A stretch of DNA of 64,000 nt from Limonium bicolor (Eukaryota > Streptophyta > Magnoliopsida > Caryophyllales > Plumbaginaceae). Position numbers and translations under genes: made by a program. Shown piece by piece: positions 44,289 to 56,504 of the stretch (position 1 is the stretch's first letter; every line of letters starts with the position of its first letter). Under the pieces are notes generated by a model. It ran no database searches and was not told the DNA's origin. It was given only the letters and a program-made list of their open reading frames with translations. The stretch covers positions 42,042,171 to 42,106,170 of the forward strand of contig CM041776.1 of NCBI GenBank assembly GCA_023374045.1, read 5' to 3'.

Positions 44289-47200
44289 TGAAATACCCCG
44301 TAATTAAAATAGTGATTGATTAGGCTAATAAATAATTTAGAGCTTAATAAGTATAAAAATCATAAGGGAACAAATCCCGAAGAAAACGGATCCTTAAAAT
44401 GGATTAAAATCACTAACGAACCTTAAAGCGCGTTTTTCGAGGTAACCGGGAAAACGTGTCTTTAAGCGGGTCAAATAGACTCGTAACAATTTTGGTCAAC
44501 TAAATAATCATTAATAAATATTAGTGAAGCTTTAGGACCAATAAAATCAAGAAAACGAGAGATTAGTAAAAGACTGTCAAAAACGGGAAGTTGTGGGGTA
44601 GAAATAAAATAACACAAACTTATGTGTCCAATAATGTAAAAAGAATTTTTACAAACCCATATGGGTGTGTGGGTGTCCGATTTCATCGCCCCACTCACCC
44701 CCTTAATTTCCCTCTTATTGCATAAGGACAAAAGAATAAAAATGCAAAGTAAACACTACCTCACCCTCACACTCTCTCTCCTACTTCTATTCTCTTCTCT
44801 CTCACTCACGTAACCCACTCACCCTCACTCTCTCTTTTTCTTCCTTTCTTCTTCCATGCGATTTCATGGAGATTTGAAGCAACCACACAAACCTCTCTTC
44901 TCTCATCTTGTACTCCTTTAATCTCTTCCAAAAATTATAAAAAGTATACCATTGGAATCCCCTCATCAAGAGCTACATTTCCATCCTTCAAAATTCGTAA
45001 ACAACAACTCTCATCTCCATGGGTATGGAGCATTTGGAGCTTCAAGACCACCATTAGAAGGCCCTCCTTCTCCTTGTTCTTTTAAGGTAAAAATCTTCTT
45101 GAAACTCCATCTTTTTCTAGCCTTTAAGGGCAAAACGAAATTTAGAAACTAAGCCCTTGTTGTTCCTTGTATCCTAGCCGATTTTGGCTTGTTGAAGGAG
45201 TTGGAAACCTTGTTCTTGAGCCACTCCAAGCTTCATTTACCCTTTGTAAGGTAATGAACTTCTAAACCCTAGAATGTGTATTAGAACTCAAATAATGTTT
45301 AGGATAGTTTTAAGTATATTGAAATATGTAAATGTATGGGTTGTAGAGTAGAGATTTGTGTTTGCTAAACCGGTGAGAAAGAGAGGAAGGAAGAAGAAAG
45401 AAGAAAGAAAATCCAGAGGAGAAACAAGGTAAGAATGCTCTTTTGTGTAGTCTTGTGTATGTATGTGTAACAGATTTTAGAAGTTTGAAATTTAGTAATG
45501 AAAATGGTATTGAGTAGTAGAGTAATATATAAGAGAATGAAAGTTTTAAACCTTGGAAACAATGTTAAAAACTGTTACAAACTAGTTTGGGAATGAATGT
45601 TGAGTGCAGGAATTTAAGAGTGTTTTAGTGTTAGTAAATGTGTATGGGAGCTTATGTATTGGTATGTGTATAAACAGGTGAGATGAGCATATATGAGTGT
45701 GAAACAATGTGGTGAGAATGTAGAAATATAGGGGAGATTATGTCAAAATTTATCTAGAATTAGAACACTTAGAAAACTAGAAACTAGGTGAAATTATATG
45801 TTGTAACAGATTTTAATTGAGTTAGTTTGGTGGGTAAGTTGTGAGAGGTGTGTAATGCATTAGAGTGTTAAAAAATGACATTAGAAGAGGGAGTTATAGT
45901 TGGGGAGAGTTAGAAGAGAATCTGTAGCAAAATGCAACTAGAGAAGAAACTAGTGTGAGTGTTGTATGAAACTTGGAAAATTATGTGAGTGGATTAGTAT
46001 AGAATTGTGTAGAGAGTTAATGAATGAACTAAGGTGTATTAGGAGGTTTGATTAGTGTTAAAACATGTGGGATTAAGTGTAGGAACAATGGGGAAGTAAT
46101 GGGTAAGAAGAGGGACTGAAAACAGAAATTAAAATGCAAATACTGGGGCGGACCGAACTTGCGACCGGACTTGCAAGTTCGGTCGAGCCCAGATTTTTAA
46201 AGACGGGAAAGCTTCTGGAATGGACCGAACTTGTGACCGGACTTGCAAGTTCGGTCGGACCAGAAAAATTCTCCCGTCTGTAACCTACTGGAATCGACCG
46301 GACTTGCGACCGGACTTGCAAGTTCGGTCCAGCCAGAAAAATTCCCCGATGAAACCTTCTGGAATGGACCGAACTTGCGACCGGACTTGCAAGTTCGGTC
46401 GGCCAGAAAAAATTCCCGTAATGCAAGCTACTGGAATGGACCGAACTTGCGACCGGACTTGCAAGTTCGGTCGGGCCAGAAAAAATTCGGTAATGGTAGC
46501 TACTGGAATGGACCGGACTTGCAAGGTCGGTCGCAAGTCCGGTCCCGTCAAAAAAAATTATTTTAATTAAATAATAATTATATGTATATGTATTAAGTAT
46601 GCCAACATTAAGTAAGGAAGTAAAACTTAAGTAATGAAAAATAAGTAGTAAAGTGTAAGTGTAAGAAGTATAAGGACATAGTAGTAGGAGTTAAGTTGAT
46701 GATAGTTAGATTAATCATCCAATTGTATGTATATCATAGGATTTGATTTGTGACACCGGAAGGATGTTTGGAAACATGTACGACGGTGAACGGTGTGGAT
46801 TCCTCATGCCCCGTATGCTATCTTGGTTACTCTGATTTGTGTGTTGTGTGCTAATTGATCACCAAATAAGATAAATGCACGAATCGGAGTTACTATGCAT
46901 ACTTGTGAATATGTAGTGCTGTATGTTGTGAATATATTCTTTAATCTCAGTCTGTATAATTCATGAAATGTATGGATGATAGTGAATGTGTGCATGTATG
47001 TTGTATTTGCATCGTGATCGATTACTTGTATGAATGGACTTCTAACTTATTCCTAACAAGCTAACCATCCTAACTTAAATTGGTAATTAAATTGGAATGA
47101 GTAGAAGTCCGATATAGTTTCGGCCACGCGTGAGGATGCGGAGTCACGAGAGGTTGGCTCCAATTCCTGACTCTTGACTGGTCCGCGGCCCAAATCCCTT

Positions 47201-48126
47201 ATTGGGTAGCATCCCGGATTGGTGAGTCAAGTAAATCCAGAGGTGGGACGGCGTAGTCCCCAGGGCCGGAGGTCCCGATGACTTAACTTGAGTATGAGTA
47301 AGTAAGTAAGAATGAGTAAGTAAAGTAAATGGAAGTAAGTAAGTGTAAGTAAGAAAAGTAAGTAATGAGTAAAAGAGTAAAGCATTCCGATTAACCCGGA
47401 TGCATAATTTGGCTAACCTTGTGAAGGTAAGTAAGATGCGTGTTATTGTATTGTTGCTTTGGAATGTGTAATGTATATGTATGAGCATGATTGTATGATG
47501 TATGTAAAGCATGTATGTATGAAATTAATGAATCGCATGTTTAGTGGACGTCAAATAGTCGGCGTGCCCTAGCTAGCACGCGGTATATGCGGAGTTTATA
47601 CGCAGCGTTTGCTGAGCCCCTTGGGGCACCATTTTTACTACACGCAGGTACTCGCGAAGGATGAAGATGTGAAGACTTAGTTTTATTTCTTTACCTTCTT
47701 TTTGGATTGTAAACAATGATGTATGAATAGTGTACTAAGTAGTACACGGCTAGAGCCTTTTTGATTAGCCGGTGTACCATGGGGTACACCTTTTTGGATT
47801 TTGATAGAATGGGAATTGATATAGATGAGTAGCTGGTAGAAACTCACTCTTTTGGAACTTAGAAAGGATGTAATTGAATACACTTAAATACTCGGTGATC
47901 GAGGATGTAAGTATTTGGCATATGATATTTTGGTAAGTAATTTAGTAGCTTGGTATATTATGTTCATCAGACCGTGACTGTAAGTAAGGTAAGCCTAGCT
48001 AGCCGTATGGGCGGTTAGCGGCGTTGTACCACCCGCCGTAGTAAGTAGTAATATTTCCGCTGCGAACTCGTAGGATTAACAGGACGATTAGATGGTAAGC
48101 ATGGGATTAACGGTTGGGGTGTTACA
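44289..48126 (+). repeat. Element B 3' LTR, 3838 bp
   Basis: Copy of 33876-37746. The hairpin array is at 46144-46548. The TA/TG simple repeat is contracted here. Differences from the 5' LTR are mostly one-base insertions or deletions. Confidence 0.93.
46144..46548 (+). repeat. Tandem hairpin array in B 3' LTR
   Basis: Same six-unit array as in the 5' LTR, with GACCGAACTTGC...GCAAGTTCGGTC folding units. Confidence 0.85.
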
Positions 48127-48131
48127 ATATC
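48127..48131. repeat. Target site duplication of element B, right copy (ATATC)
   Basis: ATATC directly after GGGGTGTTACA, identical to 33871-33875. Confidence 0.93.
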
Positions 48132-49902
48132 ATTTACTTACAGCCTTTGATTACCGAGTATCCAAAAGCATAATCAACTTCCCTTCTTACACGTTTAAAA
48201 AAATCATGAGTTTACCAACCTACTCATTCCTACCAAGTTCACAATTCCTACAATATCCAAAAGGGTGTACCCCATGGTACACCGGCTATTCAAAAAGGCA
48301 TTCAGTCGTGTACAACTTGGTACACTTCACAGTCTACTAACTACTCAAAAAGAAATCAATGTTGGTCTCATCACGACCGTCATCCTTCACGAGCACCTGT
48401 AAAATTAAAAACGGTGCCCCAAGGGGCTCAACAAAAGCTACGCATAAACTTCGCATACCCGCGTGCTAACGAGGGTATGCCGACTAATTGGTCGAATACA
48501 TGGAGTTCGTTTTATACATGCATACCTGCTATTACATACATTAATACATTCGTACAAGTCACATACATATAAGGATACAATATATACAACCGGAAGGCAA
48601 TACACAAGCCAACAACATAGCAATACACTTCGCAATTCTTACTTCATTCTTTGTTAGCCAGTTATCCATCCGGGTTAATCGGATGTTTCTTTTACTCTTT
48701 TTCTCGGTGTCATACGACTTACACAATCTTACTCATACAATGCTTACTTACTTACTTTCTTACTTCTACTCATGTTAAGTCAGTGTGACCTCCGGGCAGG
48801 GACTACGCCGTCCCACCACCGGGCTTTAGGGTGGCTCACTAATCCAGGTTGCTACCCATTTAAGGGTTTGGACCATGGAAAATTAAGGCCAGGATTTGGA
48901 TCCAACCTCTTATGTCTCCTCCTCCTCACGCGTGGTCAAAGCTATATCAGACTTCTACTCGTTCCAATTTACCAATTTCTTAATGTTAGAAATGTTAGCT
49001 AGTTAGGAATCAGTTAGAAGTCCTATTCTACATCACTTGGTCAATACAATACACATCAAGGCACACACACTTCATTCTCATGCATTCATTTCATGAATTA
49101 TTCAAACTGAGAGTTAAAATAAGCATCCAACAAGGAACAATATAATATAAGCACAAGAAAGTGCAATAAGTCCAATTTGTTGTTTTAATCTTATTTAGGT
49201 GATCACATAGCACACAAACGCACAAATCAGAGTAGCCAAGGTAGCATACAAGGCATGAGAAGTTCATACCGTTCACCGTTGACCTTGGACTCACCGACTC
49301 CCCTTCGGTGTTCAACTATTCGAATCCTATCACATACACAGAGTCAGGCGGTTAATTATCTATAATTAACCTTACTTACTACATTTCTAACGTTCCCCGG
49401 TTCACAACTACTTTGTTCTTACAATTCATACACTTCCACCTAAGTTACTTACTCTTTCTTACTATTCAAGCTTGTTTATACCTTTAAGGTCCATTAAACA
49501 TCATTAATCAAGTACTAATTATCTTATACCATCATTACCATACATTACCTTATCTTAAAAGCCACTTTTAAAATAAATTTCAAGATTTTGGGTTGGTCCG
49601 GGACCTTGTCCGGGTCCTAAGTCCCGGACCAACCTGTGGTCTATCAATTCCCCATTGTTCCTACACTTAATCCCACATTTTAAACACTTAATTAACCTTC
49701 TAAACTTCCCTAAATCCATCACTAAACGTTACTCTTTTCCACACTAATTCATACATTTCTTTTCTAACTTTCATTTCAGCACTAGCATTAATTCCTCCTT
49801 AGTCTTGCTTTGCTACAGATTTTGATTCCCACTTCTACCATTCATGGTTTCCTTTCCTAATGCCATTTCTAAAGTTTAAAATGCATTATCTTTCACTCTA
49901 AT
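48132..49902 (-). repeat. Large inverted repeat, right arm: older B-related LTR fragment
   Basis: Inverted copy of 23006-24780. It contains the GGTGTACCATGG hairpin near 48265, GCCCCAAGGGGC near 48417 and the GGTTGGTCC...GGACCAACC hairpin at 49591-49634. No genes. Confidence 0.88.
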
Positions 49903-51742
49903 TGAAATACCCCAAACCTAGATATGGCGTTTAAATGATAAACTAAGATATAAGAAGGCTAAATAATTCCTTAGAAACATTAGGAAACAATTTAAAACCA
50001 AAGAACACAAGGAAACACCATAAGAGCAATTTAAGCAAAAATGTGCTCTAAGCTTGGAGTAACTTGGGTTAGCACCCAAATATCATTCTTAGACCTTAGT
50101 AACATCCTAATGGTCATGTTAAATCAATTGCCAAAGAAAAACAAGCTCAAAAACAAGTTAAAACACAAATTGTGCTTAAAGCACATTTTTGAAAAATTGT
50201 CTTAGAAAGGGGTTTTATGTGGCTAAATGCCCATGATTACTCCTTAATAAACTTGTGTACTACTTAGTATCACATTAAGAAGTCTAAATCAATGGGAAAT
50301 CAAAAGTTCACAAATATGTGCACTAATTTGTGGAAAGTGCCCAAATAAGACTACTTTAGCATTAAGTCAACATAACTCAATTAGTTGGTCAACCAAGACC
50401 ACAAATATCTTAAATTAAGAAGGGGCCGGTTTTTGTAGTGGTGACTCACCACATGAGCTAGCATATTAAGGAAAAGAAGAGGAAAACTTGTAATAGTAGT
50501 ATTTGTTTTTTAAAAGAAAATCTTACCTTTTAAGCCTACCTTCTCTCCTCTTCTTCATTCATTCTCTTCTTCCACGTTTTTCTTCACCTTCTTCATCCTC
50601 TAAAACCGTGAGAACCAGCCCCATGCTTGCTTCATCTTGCTTTGCCTATAACTTGCTCATTTTAGCTCCAAAATCAAAACCAAGCACATAGTTCTTTTAG
50701 TTAGCTCAAGCTCTTGCTTTCTATCTTTCCAAATATCCAAAGCTCCATTTTGGTGCCAAGGCAAACCACCATTAAAGGAGGAAAAACAAGCTTGAAGACT
50801 TCATTAGCTTCTCCATTCTCTTAAGGTAAGGAAAATGCAAGAAACCCACATTTCCACCATTTTTCCTTCTTGACCGAAAATTACCTTCTCATGGGAACAT
50901 GTTTTACCCCTTGTTCTATCTTGTTTCCATTCTCCAAGGACTAGAGGATGTCCTTCTTGATTCATATTTAAGCTTAAGTTAAGACTTCAAAGGTAATTTA
51001 TCATTTTTATAACCTAAAACACATTTTTAACCTAGGTATGATTCCTTAAGGTTAGTGTATTATTTGGCATTCATGAGAGTCATTGTATATTGATTATAAC
51101 ATTGGTAAGGAATTTAATTGGTGGCCGAAAGTCAAACAAGGAAACCTAAGGAGAAAAGTGTGTGGAGCTTGTAAAAGAACAAGGTAAATGTCTTACCTTA
51201 AGGTTTTTTATTGTTTAAGGGAATGGGATTTAAATACATGATAAGTTTATCTTAGAAACCACATTAGGAAGGGACTATAAACCTAGGAGAAACAATGATT
51301 ATATTTGAGAACTTGTGATTAAAGAGCTAATGGGAAATGAGATTGTTAGACAATTACAAGGTGAATTACAAGAGCAGTTATATTTCAGTGGGAGCCTTGT
51401 TGTGTGTATTTACAGGTCAAAGGCTAATATATGTGGATGAAATTAAGTGGTTAAGCTTTATGTCATTTAAGGGCCTAAGTGCCAAGCAATTTAAGTTTTG
51501 CACTATATGTGATGTAGTGTAGTTTTGGTGTAATTTGAGTGTTAAGAATGGTGGTAAGAATTTGGGGTTTCAAGGTTGTTAAATAGTAAAAAACCAAGTG
51601 TTTGGATGTAGAAATATACTAAAGAAGCCATGTCAAAATTTGGTGAGAAAACAAGGAGTTAAGGTGTATAAATGAGGTTTGGTGACCTAGGAGGTACTAG
51701 GATTCTTAAGGCTTAAATTGGTGAAAGAAAATAAACTAGAGT
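49903..51742 (+). repeat. Large inverted repeat, right arm: A-family LTR, truncated by CACTA
   Basis: Starts TGAAATACCCCAAACC in plus orientation and copies 21154-23005 inverted, including the exact junction with the older LTR. It is broken off at 51742 where the CACTA terminus begins. The short open frames inside are not conserved genes. Confidence 0.85.
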
Positions 51743-51764
51743 CACTGGTAGAAAAAATATCAAA

Positions 51765-52125
51765 AATGACGGCTTATAAGAGACGGTTCTACACAAAACC
51801 GTCTTAAATGTTAATTTTTGCCGCGCGCGCGGTTAAGTTTAAAGATGGCTAGTATAAACCGTCTTTTAAAACCCATAATAAACGACGGTTTGGGGGTCGA
51901 CCGTCGTTTAAAAGCTGTGAAACAATCGGCGGTAATAGATCTTAAACGACGGTTTGTATAAACCGTCTTTTAAAACCCATAATAAACGACGTTTGTGGTC
52001 GACCGTCGTTTAAAGGTGTGAAGTGTTCGGCGGTAATAGATCTTAAACGACGGTTGTGCATAACCGTCTTTTAAAATATATTAAACGACGGTTTTCAAGA
52101 AACCGTCTTTTAAAACGCCTAAATT
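51765..52125. repeat. CACTA subterminal repeats
   Basis: About ten direct and inverted copies of a GACGGTT/AACCGTC core, for example TTAAACGACGGTTTGTATAA and AAACCGTCTTTTAAAACCCA. In CACTA elements such repeats bind the transposase. Confidence 0.7.
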
Positions 52126-52129
52126 AATT

Positions 52130-53159
52130 CCACCCTAATTAATTTCCTCAGTCGAACCCCCGCACCGTAGCTCTCTCTCAGTCGAACCTTCACCTCTGTG
52201 CTCGTCTTCCACCATTGTTGCTGCCTTGCTGGTGCCCTAATTAATTTCACCACCGTTGCTGCCTACTCCTCATCCAGTCGCTGCTGTGTTTGTCTCCACT
52301 CTAGCCGCTGCGCCACCACCGCGCGTCGCCCCCTCTCTTTCTCTGCTCGCTGTTCCGCCATTGTTGCTCACTGAACCGGTAATATACTCGTCGCCCCTCT
52401 CTTTCTCTGCCATTGTTGCTCACTGAACCGCCATTGTTGCTCACTGAACCGATCAGGACTAAAATTTGTCCTTTTATGCGTCTGTCTTCAAATAAAATTG
52501 TCCCTCACTGAACCGTGAGTCGTTCCAGTGTAACAGAGAGATAGGAAGACAATAAATTGTCCCTCACTGAACCGTGAGTAGTTCCAGTGTAACAGAGAGA
52601 TAGGAAGGAAGAATGAGACTGAGAATTTCCATCTGTATTATTCCTACTGTAAAATCAGTAGTTATAGGAATGACATGTACAGTTTGTTGTCGTGTAACAG
52701 ATTTACAACTACCTGTAACTAAGTAACAGAATGCAATTAAAGAATGATTACACAATTTGTCACTATTTTATTGGAATATTAATCCTATAATAGAGACTAA
52801 CTTCTGACAAAACAGAAAACAAGGTGATTAATTTAGTCTTGGTATTAGTTCACCGAAAGTTTTAGTGTAGAGAATTAAGTGCTTACGTTTATATTCAGCA
52901 ATTAGAACATTTAAGTAATTAAAGAAAGTTTTATGGTATATGTGGACATTCTAGGTAATTTTGCTTTGTATTAATGTAAACAGAATCTGAATGATCATAT
53001 TGACATGGTTGTTAAAATGTTTGTTAAAATGTTTAAACGGGAAGATAGGAGGTATAGTTCAACAGCTTATTAACCGAGTTGTTAATGGGTAATATATTGA
53101 TGTTTAGGGGAACAATAAATGGGTTGTCGGGTGATCATATTATTGTAGTTTTATGGTTT
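52130..53159. other. CACTA interior: CT-rich and AT-rich segment, no gene identified
   Basis: 52140-52480 is CT/GC-rich and resembles a plant 5' leader. Short duplications are visible: TTGTTGCTCACTGAACCG three times (52363-52450), and a 48 bp stretch starting CCCTCACTGAACCGTGAGT at 52501 and 52559. 52610-53159 is AT-rich without coding evidence. Confidence 0.45.
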
Positions 53160-54634
53160 TATGAATAATTGAAGAGTATTAATCCACGTTTTATAAAATA
53201 TGTCCTTCACATTACACTTACTCTACAGTGATAATAATCACCGGGCTGCTGCATTTCTCTGTGGCATATATTCTCACCGGGCTGCTGAATAAGGTACATT
53301 TAATGTTGCATTATGGAAGATACCGGAAGCTCGTGCGCCCAATTTTGATCCTTAATTGCCTAAGCTACTAGATTATTTGGTTGCAATTGCTAGTGATGCG
53401 CTTGATGAGTTGAATGGTATCCTATTGAGAGAAGTTGTGGAGGTTCTTAGAACCGGGAAAACAAAGAAAAAAGGGGAGACCATGCCGAAATTTTCTTGTG
53501 AAATTTTCTATCTTTTGATTTTTACCTGCACTTGATGATTGTTAATTCTATTCTTTTTTGTTGCTGATTTGCTCCTAATTTACTGTTGATGAATAGTTGA
53601 AGAGTATTAATCCACCTTTTATAAAATATGTCCTTCACTAATTACACTTACTCAACCGAATCCATCAAGTGGATGTAAGTATCCTATTTTATTATGAAAG
53701 ATAAACTTTACATTCAATCTCACTATCAAACATGAAGAAAGTACATACAGAACATACCTCCTACCTCATCTTGATTGGTGCTTATTAATCTACAAGTTGA
53801 TGATACATGATGGACTACATAGTAATAGGGCTTATGACTTGTTTTGTATACGGTAATGCAGCATTCAGGGACGATTAACCAGTCAAGTATGTGAGCGATC
53901 AGATATGTGTTCGTAACAACCATAGGTAATTTTTTCAGTCCTTTTCAGCTTCAGTTAAGAATACACACAAGCTCTGCAATCTCATTCTCTATTTTGACCC
54001 CTCCTCTACAGTGATAATAATCACCGGGCTGCTGCATCTTCTCTGTGGCATATATTCTCACCGGGCTGCTGAATAAGGTACATTTAATGTTGCATTATGG
54101 AAGATACCGGAAGCTCGTGCGCCCAATTTTGATCCTTAATTGCCTAAGCTACTAGATTATTTGGTGCAATTGCTAGTGATGCGCTTGATGAGTTGAATGG
54201 TATCCTATTGAGAGAAGTTGTGGAGGTTCTTAGAACCGGGAAAACAAAGAAAAACAGGGGAGACCATGCCGAAATTCTTGTGAAATTTTCTATCTTTTGA
54301 TTTTTACCTGCACTTGATGATTTGTTAATTCTATTCTTTTTTGTGCTGATTTGCTCCTAATTTACTGTTGATGAATAGTTGAAGAGTATTAATCCACCTT
54401 TTATAAAATATGTCCTTCACTAATTACACTTACTCAACCGAATCCATCAAGTGGATGTAAGTATCCTATTTTATTATGAAAGATAAACTTTACATTCAAT
54501 CTCACTATTAAACATGAAGAAAGTACATACAGAACATACCTCCTACCTCATCTTGATTGGTGCTTATTAATCTACAAGTTGATGATACATGATGGACTAC
54601 ATAGTAATAGGGCTTATGACTTGTTTTGTATACG
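53160..54634 (+). repeat. CACTA interior: ~783 bp tandem units, copies 1 and 2
   Basis: CTCTACAGTGATAATAATC starts the unit at 53222 and 54004. A partial unit precedes copy 1 (53160-53219). Each unit contains a short coding-like stretch (LLDYLVAIASDALDELNG, then ILLREVVEVLRTGKTKK) after an in-frame TAA. This could be a captured exon of a host gene; I do not recognise the protein. Copy 2 is cut by element E at 54639/54640 and the array continues at 63295. Confidence 0.7.
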
Positions 54635-54639
54635 GTAAT
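54635..54639. repeat. Target site duplication of element E, left copy (GTAAT)
   Basis: GTAAT directly before TGTTGGGATAAAAC; repeated at 63290-63294. Confidence 0.92.
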
Positions 54640-56466
54640 TGTTGGGATAAAACTACACTATAATAAATATAGATTTATAACAAACTAATAGGCAAGTGTA
54701 CCTATTCGTAGTAGTAAAAACAAGTGTCGTATCCACAAGGAGATTGCTCAATTATCCTAGCTTAGGTAGTTAATAAAAACTGTAAAATGGGGTTTAGCCG
54801 GAGGCAAGCTTGATTATGATGTTGAATTAATACAGAATAATAAAAACAGTAAAAACAGTTGTGAATTAAGTGGATGGAAAATGTGCTAAGGAAGGTGAAA
54901 TCGCCCAAAATACTCAGGTAATAAATATAATCCTAGTTTGCTCTTATTTGTCTGTTAGAAATTTTATCTTGTGGCCATCCTAATCATAGATAAGGACAAA
55001 CTCTTAATTAATTCAGTAGACTTTTACAATCAAAAAGTCTAAAATCATTAATTAGCTTTAAGTGAGAATTCTTTTTATAACAGCGATGAATTTTATCTCT
55101 GCTAATCAAGGAATATATCTAACGTTTGTCTCTCTTTTGTGGTCTATTCTCTAATTTTACAAAATCATTGAAATTAGAGAAACGTAAATGAGTAAAAATG
55201 ATCAGTTCTTAAACATTTAATAAGAGAGAGACAAAACAAATATTTATAAGCAAACTCGGTATTATAGATACGCTGAGTTATTTTGGGTTAAACCCATCCA
55301 AAGCATAATTATGAGATTACTCAGACATTGACAGAAATAAAAACAGAGTAGAGATTGAAATAGTCATTATTCAGGAACTGCCTGCGAATAACGGTCTGCA
55401 CTCGCCTGCCTCTTTTCTCTTTTGTAAATACTGCTTCTGTTTGAGTACGTACGTGAATGTGGTGGAATGGTAAAATAAATAAAGATGGAGAATTGTGGTG
55501 TTACGGGAGGAATTAAATGGAAGAGAATGGAGTGTGGAGCTGTTGTGATTTCTTCAGCCTCTGGTCATACGTGGTCTATTTTGCAGTAATGGTGTTGGGT
55601 TTATAATAAGGATTGGAGGAGCAGATCCGTACGTAAGAATTGATTGAGCATTGATTGAAGACTGAGTACTTCATTTAATGCAGGGGACAGAGCCGACGAG
55701 TGGAGTGATTTAAGGTAGGCGGTGCGGCGGAGTAGATGGATAATGGAATCAATTTGCAGAACGCGTCGCGAAGAAGAAGACTGCGCGACTGATTTTTGCG
55801 CCTGTTTGTCTTGTCCGAGGCGGTAGCCTCATGTGTTGTCCGCGAGGCGGTAGCCTCTGTGTTGTCCGCCTGTTAAGAGGCGGTAGCCTCTGTGTTGTCC
55901 GCTCCTTTAAAGGCGGTAGCCTCTGTGTTGTCCGCCTGGCGGTAGCCTTCATTTGTTGGTCCGGGTCTTGGGACTGGGGTTAGGTCCCGACCATGTCTCT
56001 TCTAACTAACGCCCGAGAGTTTCATTTCACTTGTTGGTCCGGACTTAGGATGGTGATAAAGTCCCGGACCATATATATTTGTTTCAGCCGTTGGTTTCTC
56101 AATTGTTGTGGTCCGGGACTTAAGTCTTGGAACAAGTCCCGGACCATGTGTTGAAATCAGCGATAGTTTCTTCATATGTTGTCCTAGCTTTGAAGGTTTT
56201 TAACCAAGCTAGGATATGACTTCAAAACCCTCTAAAATCTTCGTTCTGACTCCGTTTTCTGAGCCGTCCGCGGCTATGCGTTCGTTTCTTCATTGTTCTT
56301 CGCTTCTAGCTTGGCTTTTTCTCATGTTTAACTGATAAAACTGTAAGACAACCAATAAAAAACATAAACTAGAGAAAAGCTAAGATAAGTGGAGAAATGA
56401 GCAAGAAAAGTGCTAATAATATATATGAAATACACCTATAAAACATGCTCATTTGGATACTTATCA
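54640..56466 (-). repeat. Element E left LTR (3' LTR), 1827 bp
   Basis: TGTTGGGATAAAAC...TACTTATCA in plus orientation. It carries a minisatellite (55817-55948) and three GGTCC...GGACC hairpins (55958-55994, 56036-56071, 56110-56145). Confidence 0.93.
55817..55948. repeat. Minisatellite in E left LTR, five copies
   Basis: Core GAGGCGGTAGCCTC (itself an inverted repeat), spaced by TGTGTTGTCCG-type sequence. The other LTR (62681-62778) has four copies. Confidence 0.85.
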
Positions 56467-56504
56467 CACCCCCACACTTACCTTTTGCTTGTCCTCAAGC
56501 AAAA
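56467..56504 (-). other. Element E polypurine tract with hairpin
   Basis: Minus strand: hairpin TTTTGCTTG-AGGA-CAAGCAAAA, then GGTAAGTGTGGGGGTG, next to the 3' LTR start. It is the functional-position member of three similar modules in E. Confidence 0.75.

Larger units (their letters stand above)
33876..48126 (+). mobile_element. Element B: complete Tekay/Del-like chromovirus with an AlkB-like domain
   Basis: A 14,251 bp element with two LTRs (33876-37746 and 44289-48126), ATATC duplications, an iMet primer site and a polypurine tract. Its order is gag, zinc knuckle, AlkB, protease, reverse transcriptase, RNase H, integrase, chromodomain. The chromodomain at the pol C-terminus and the iMet primer site point to a chromovirus of the Tekay/Del type. 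Reading frames carry many one-base indels. Confidence 0.93.
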
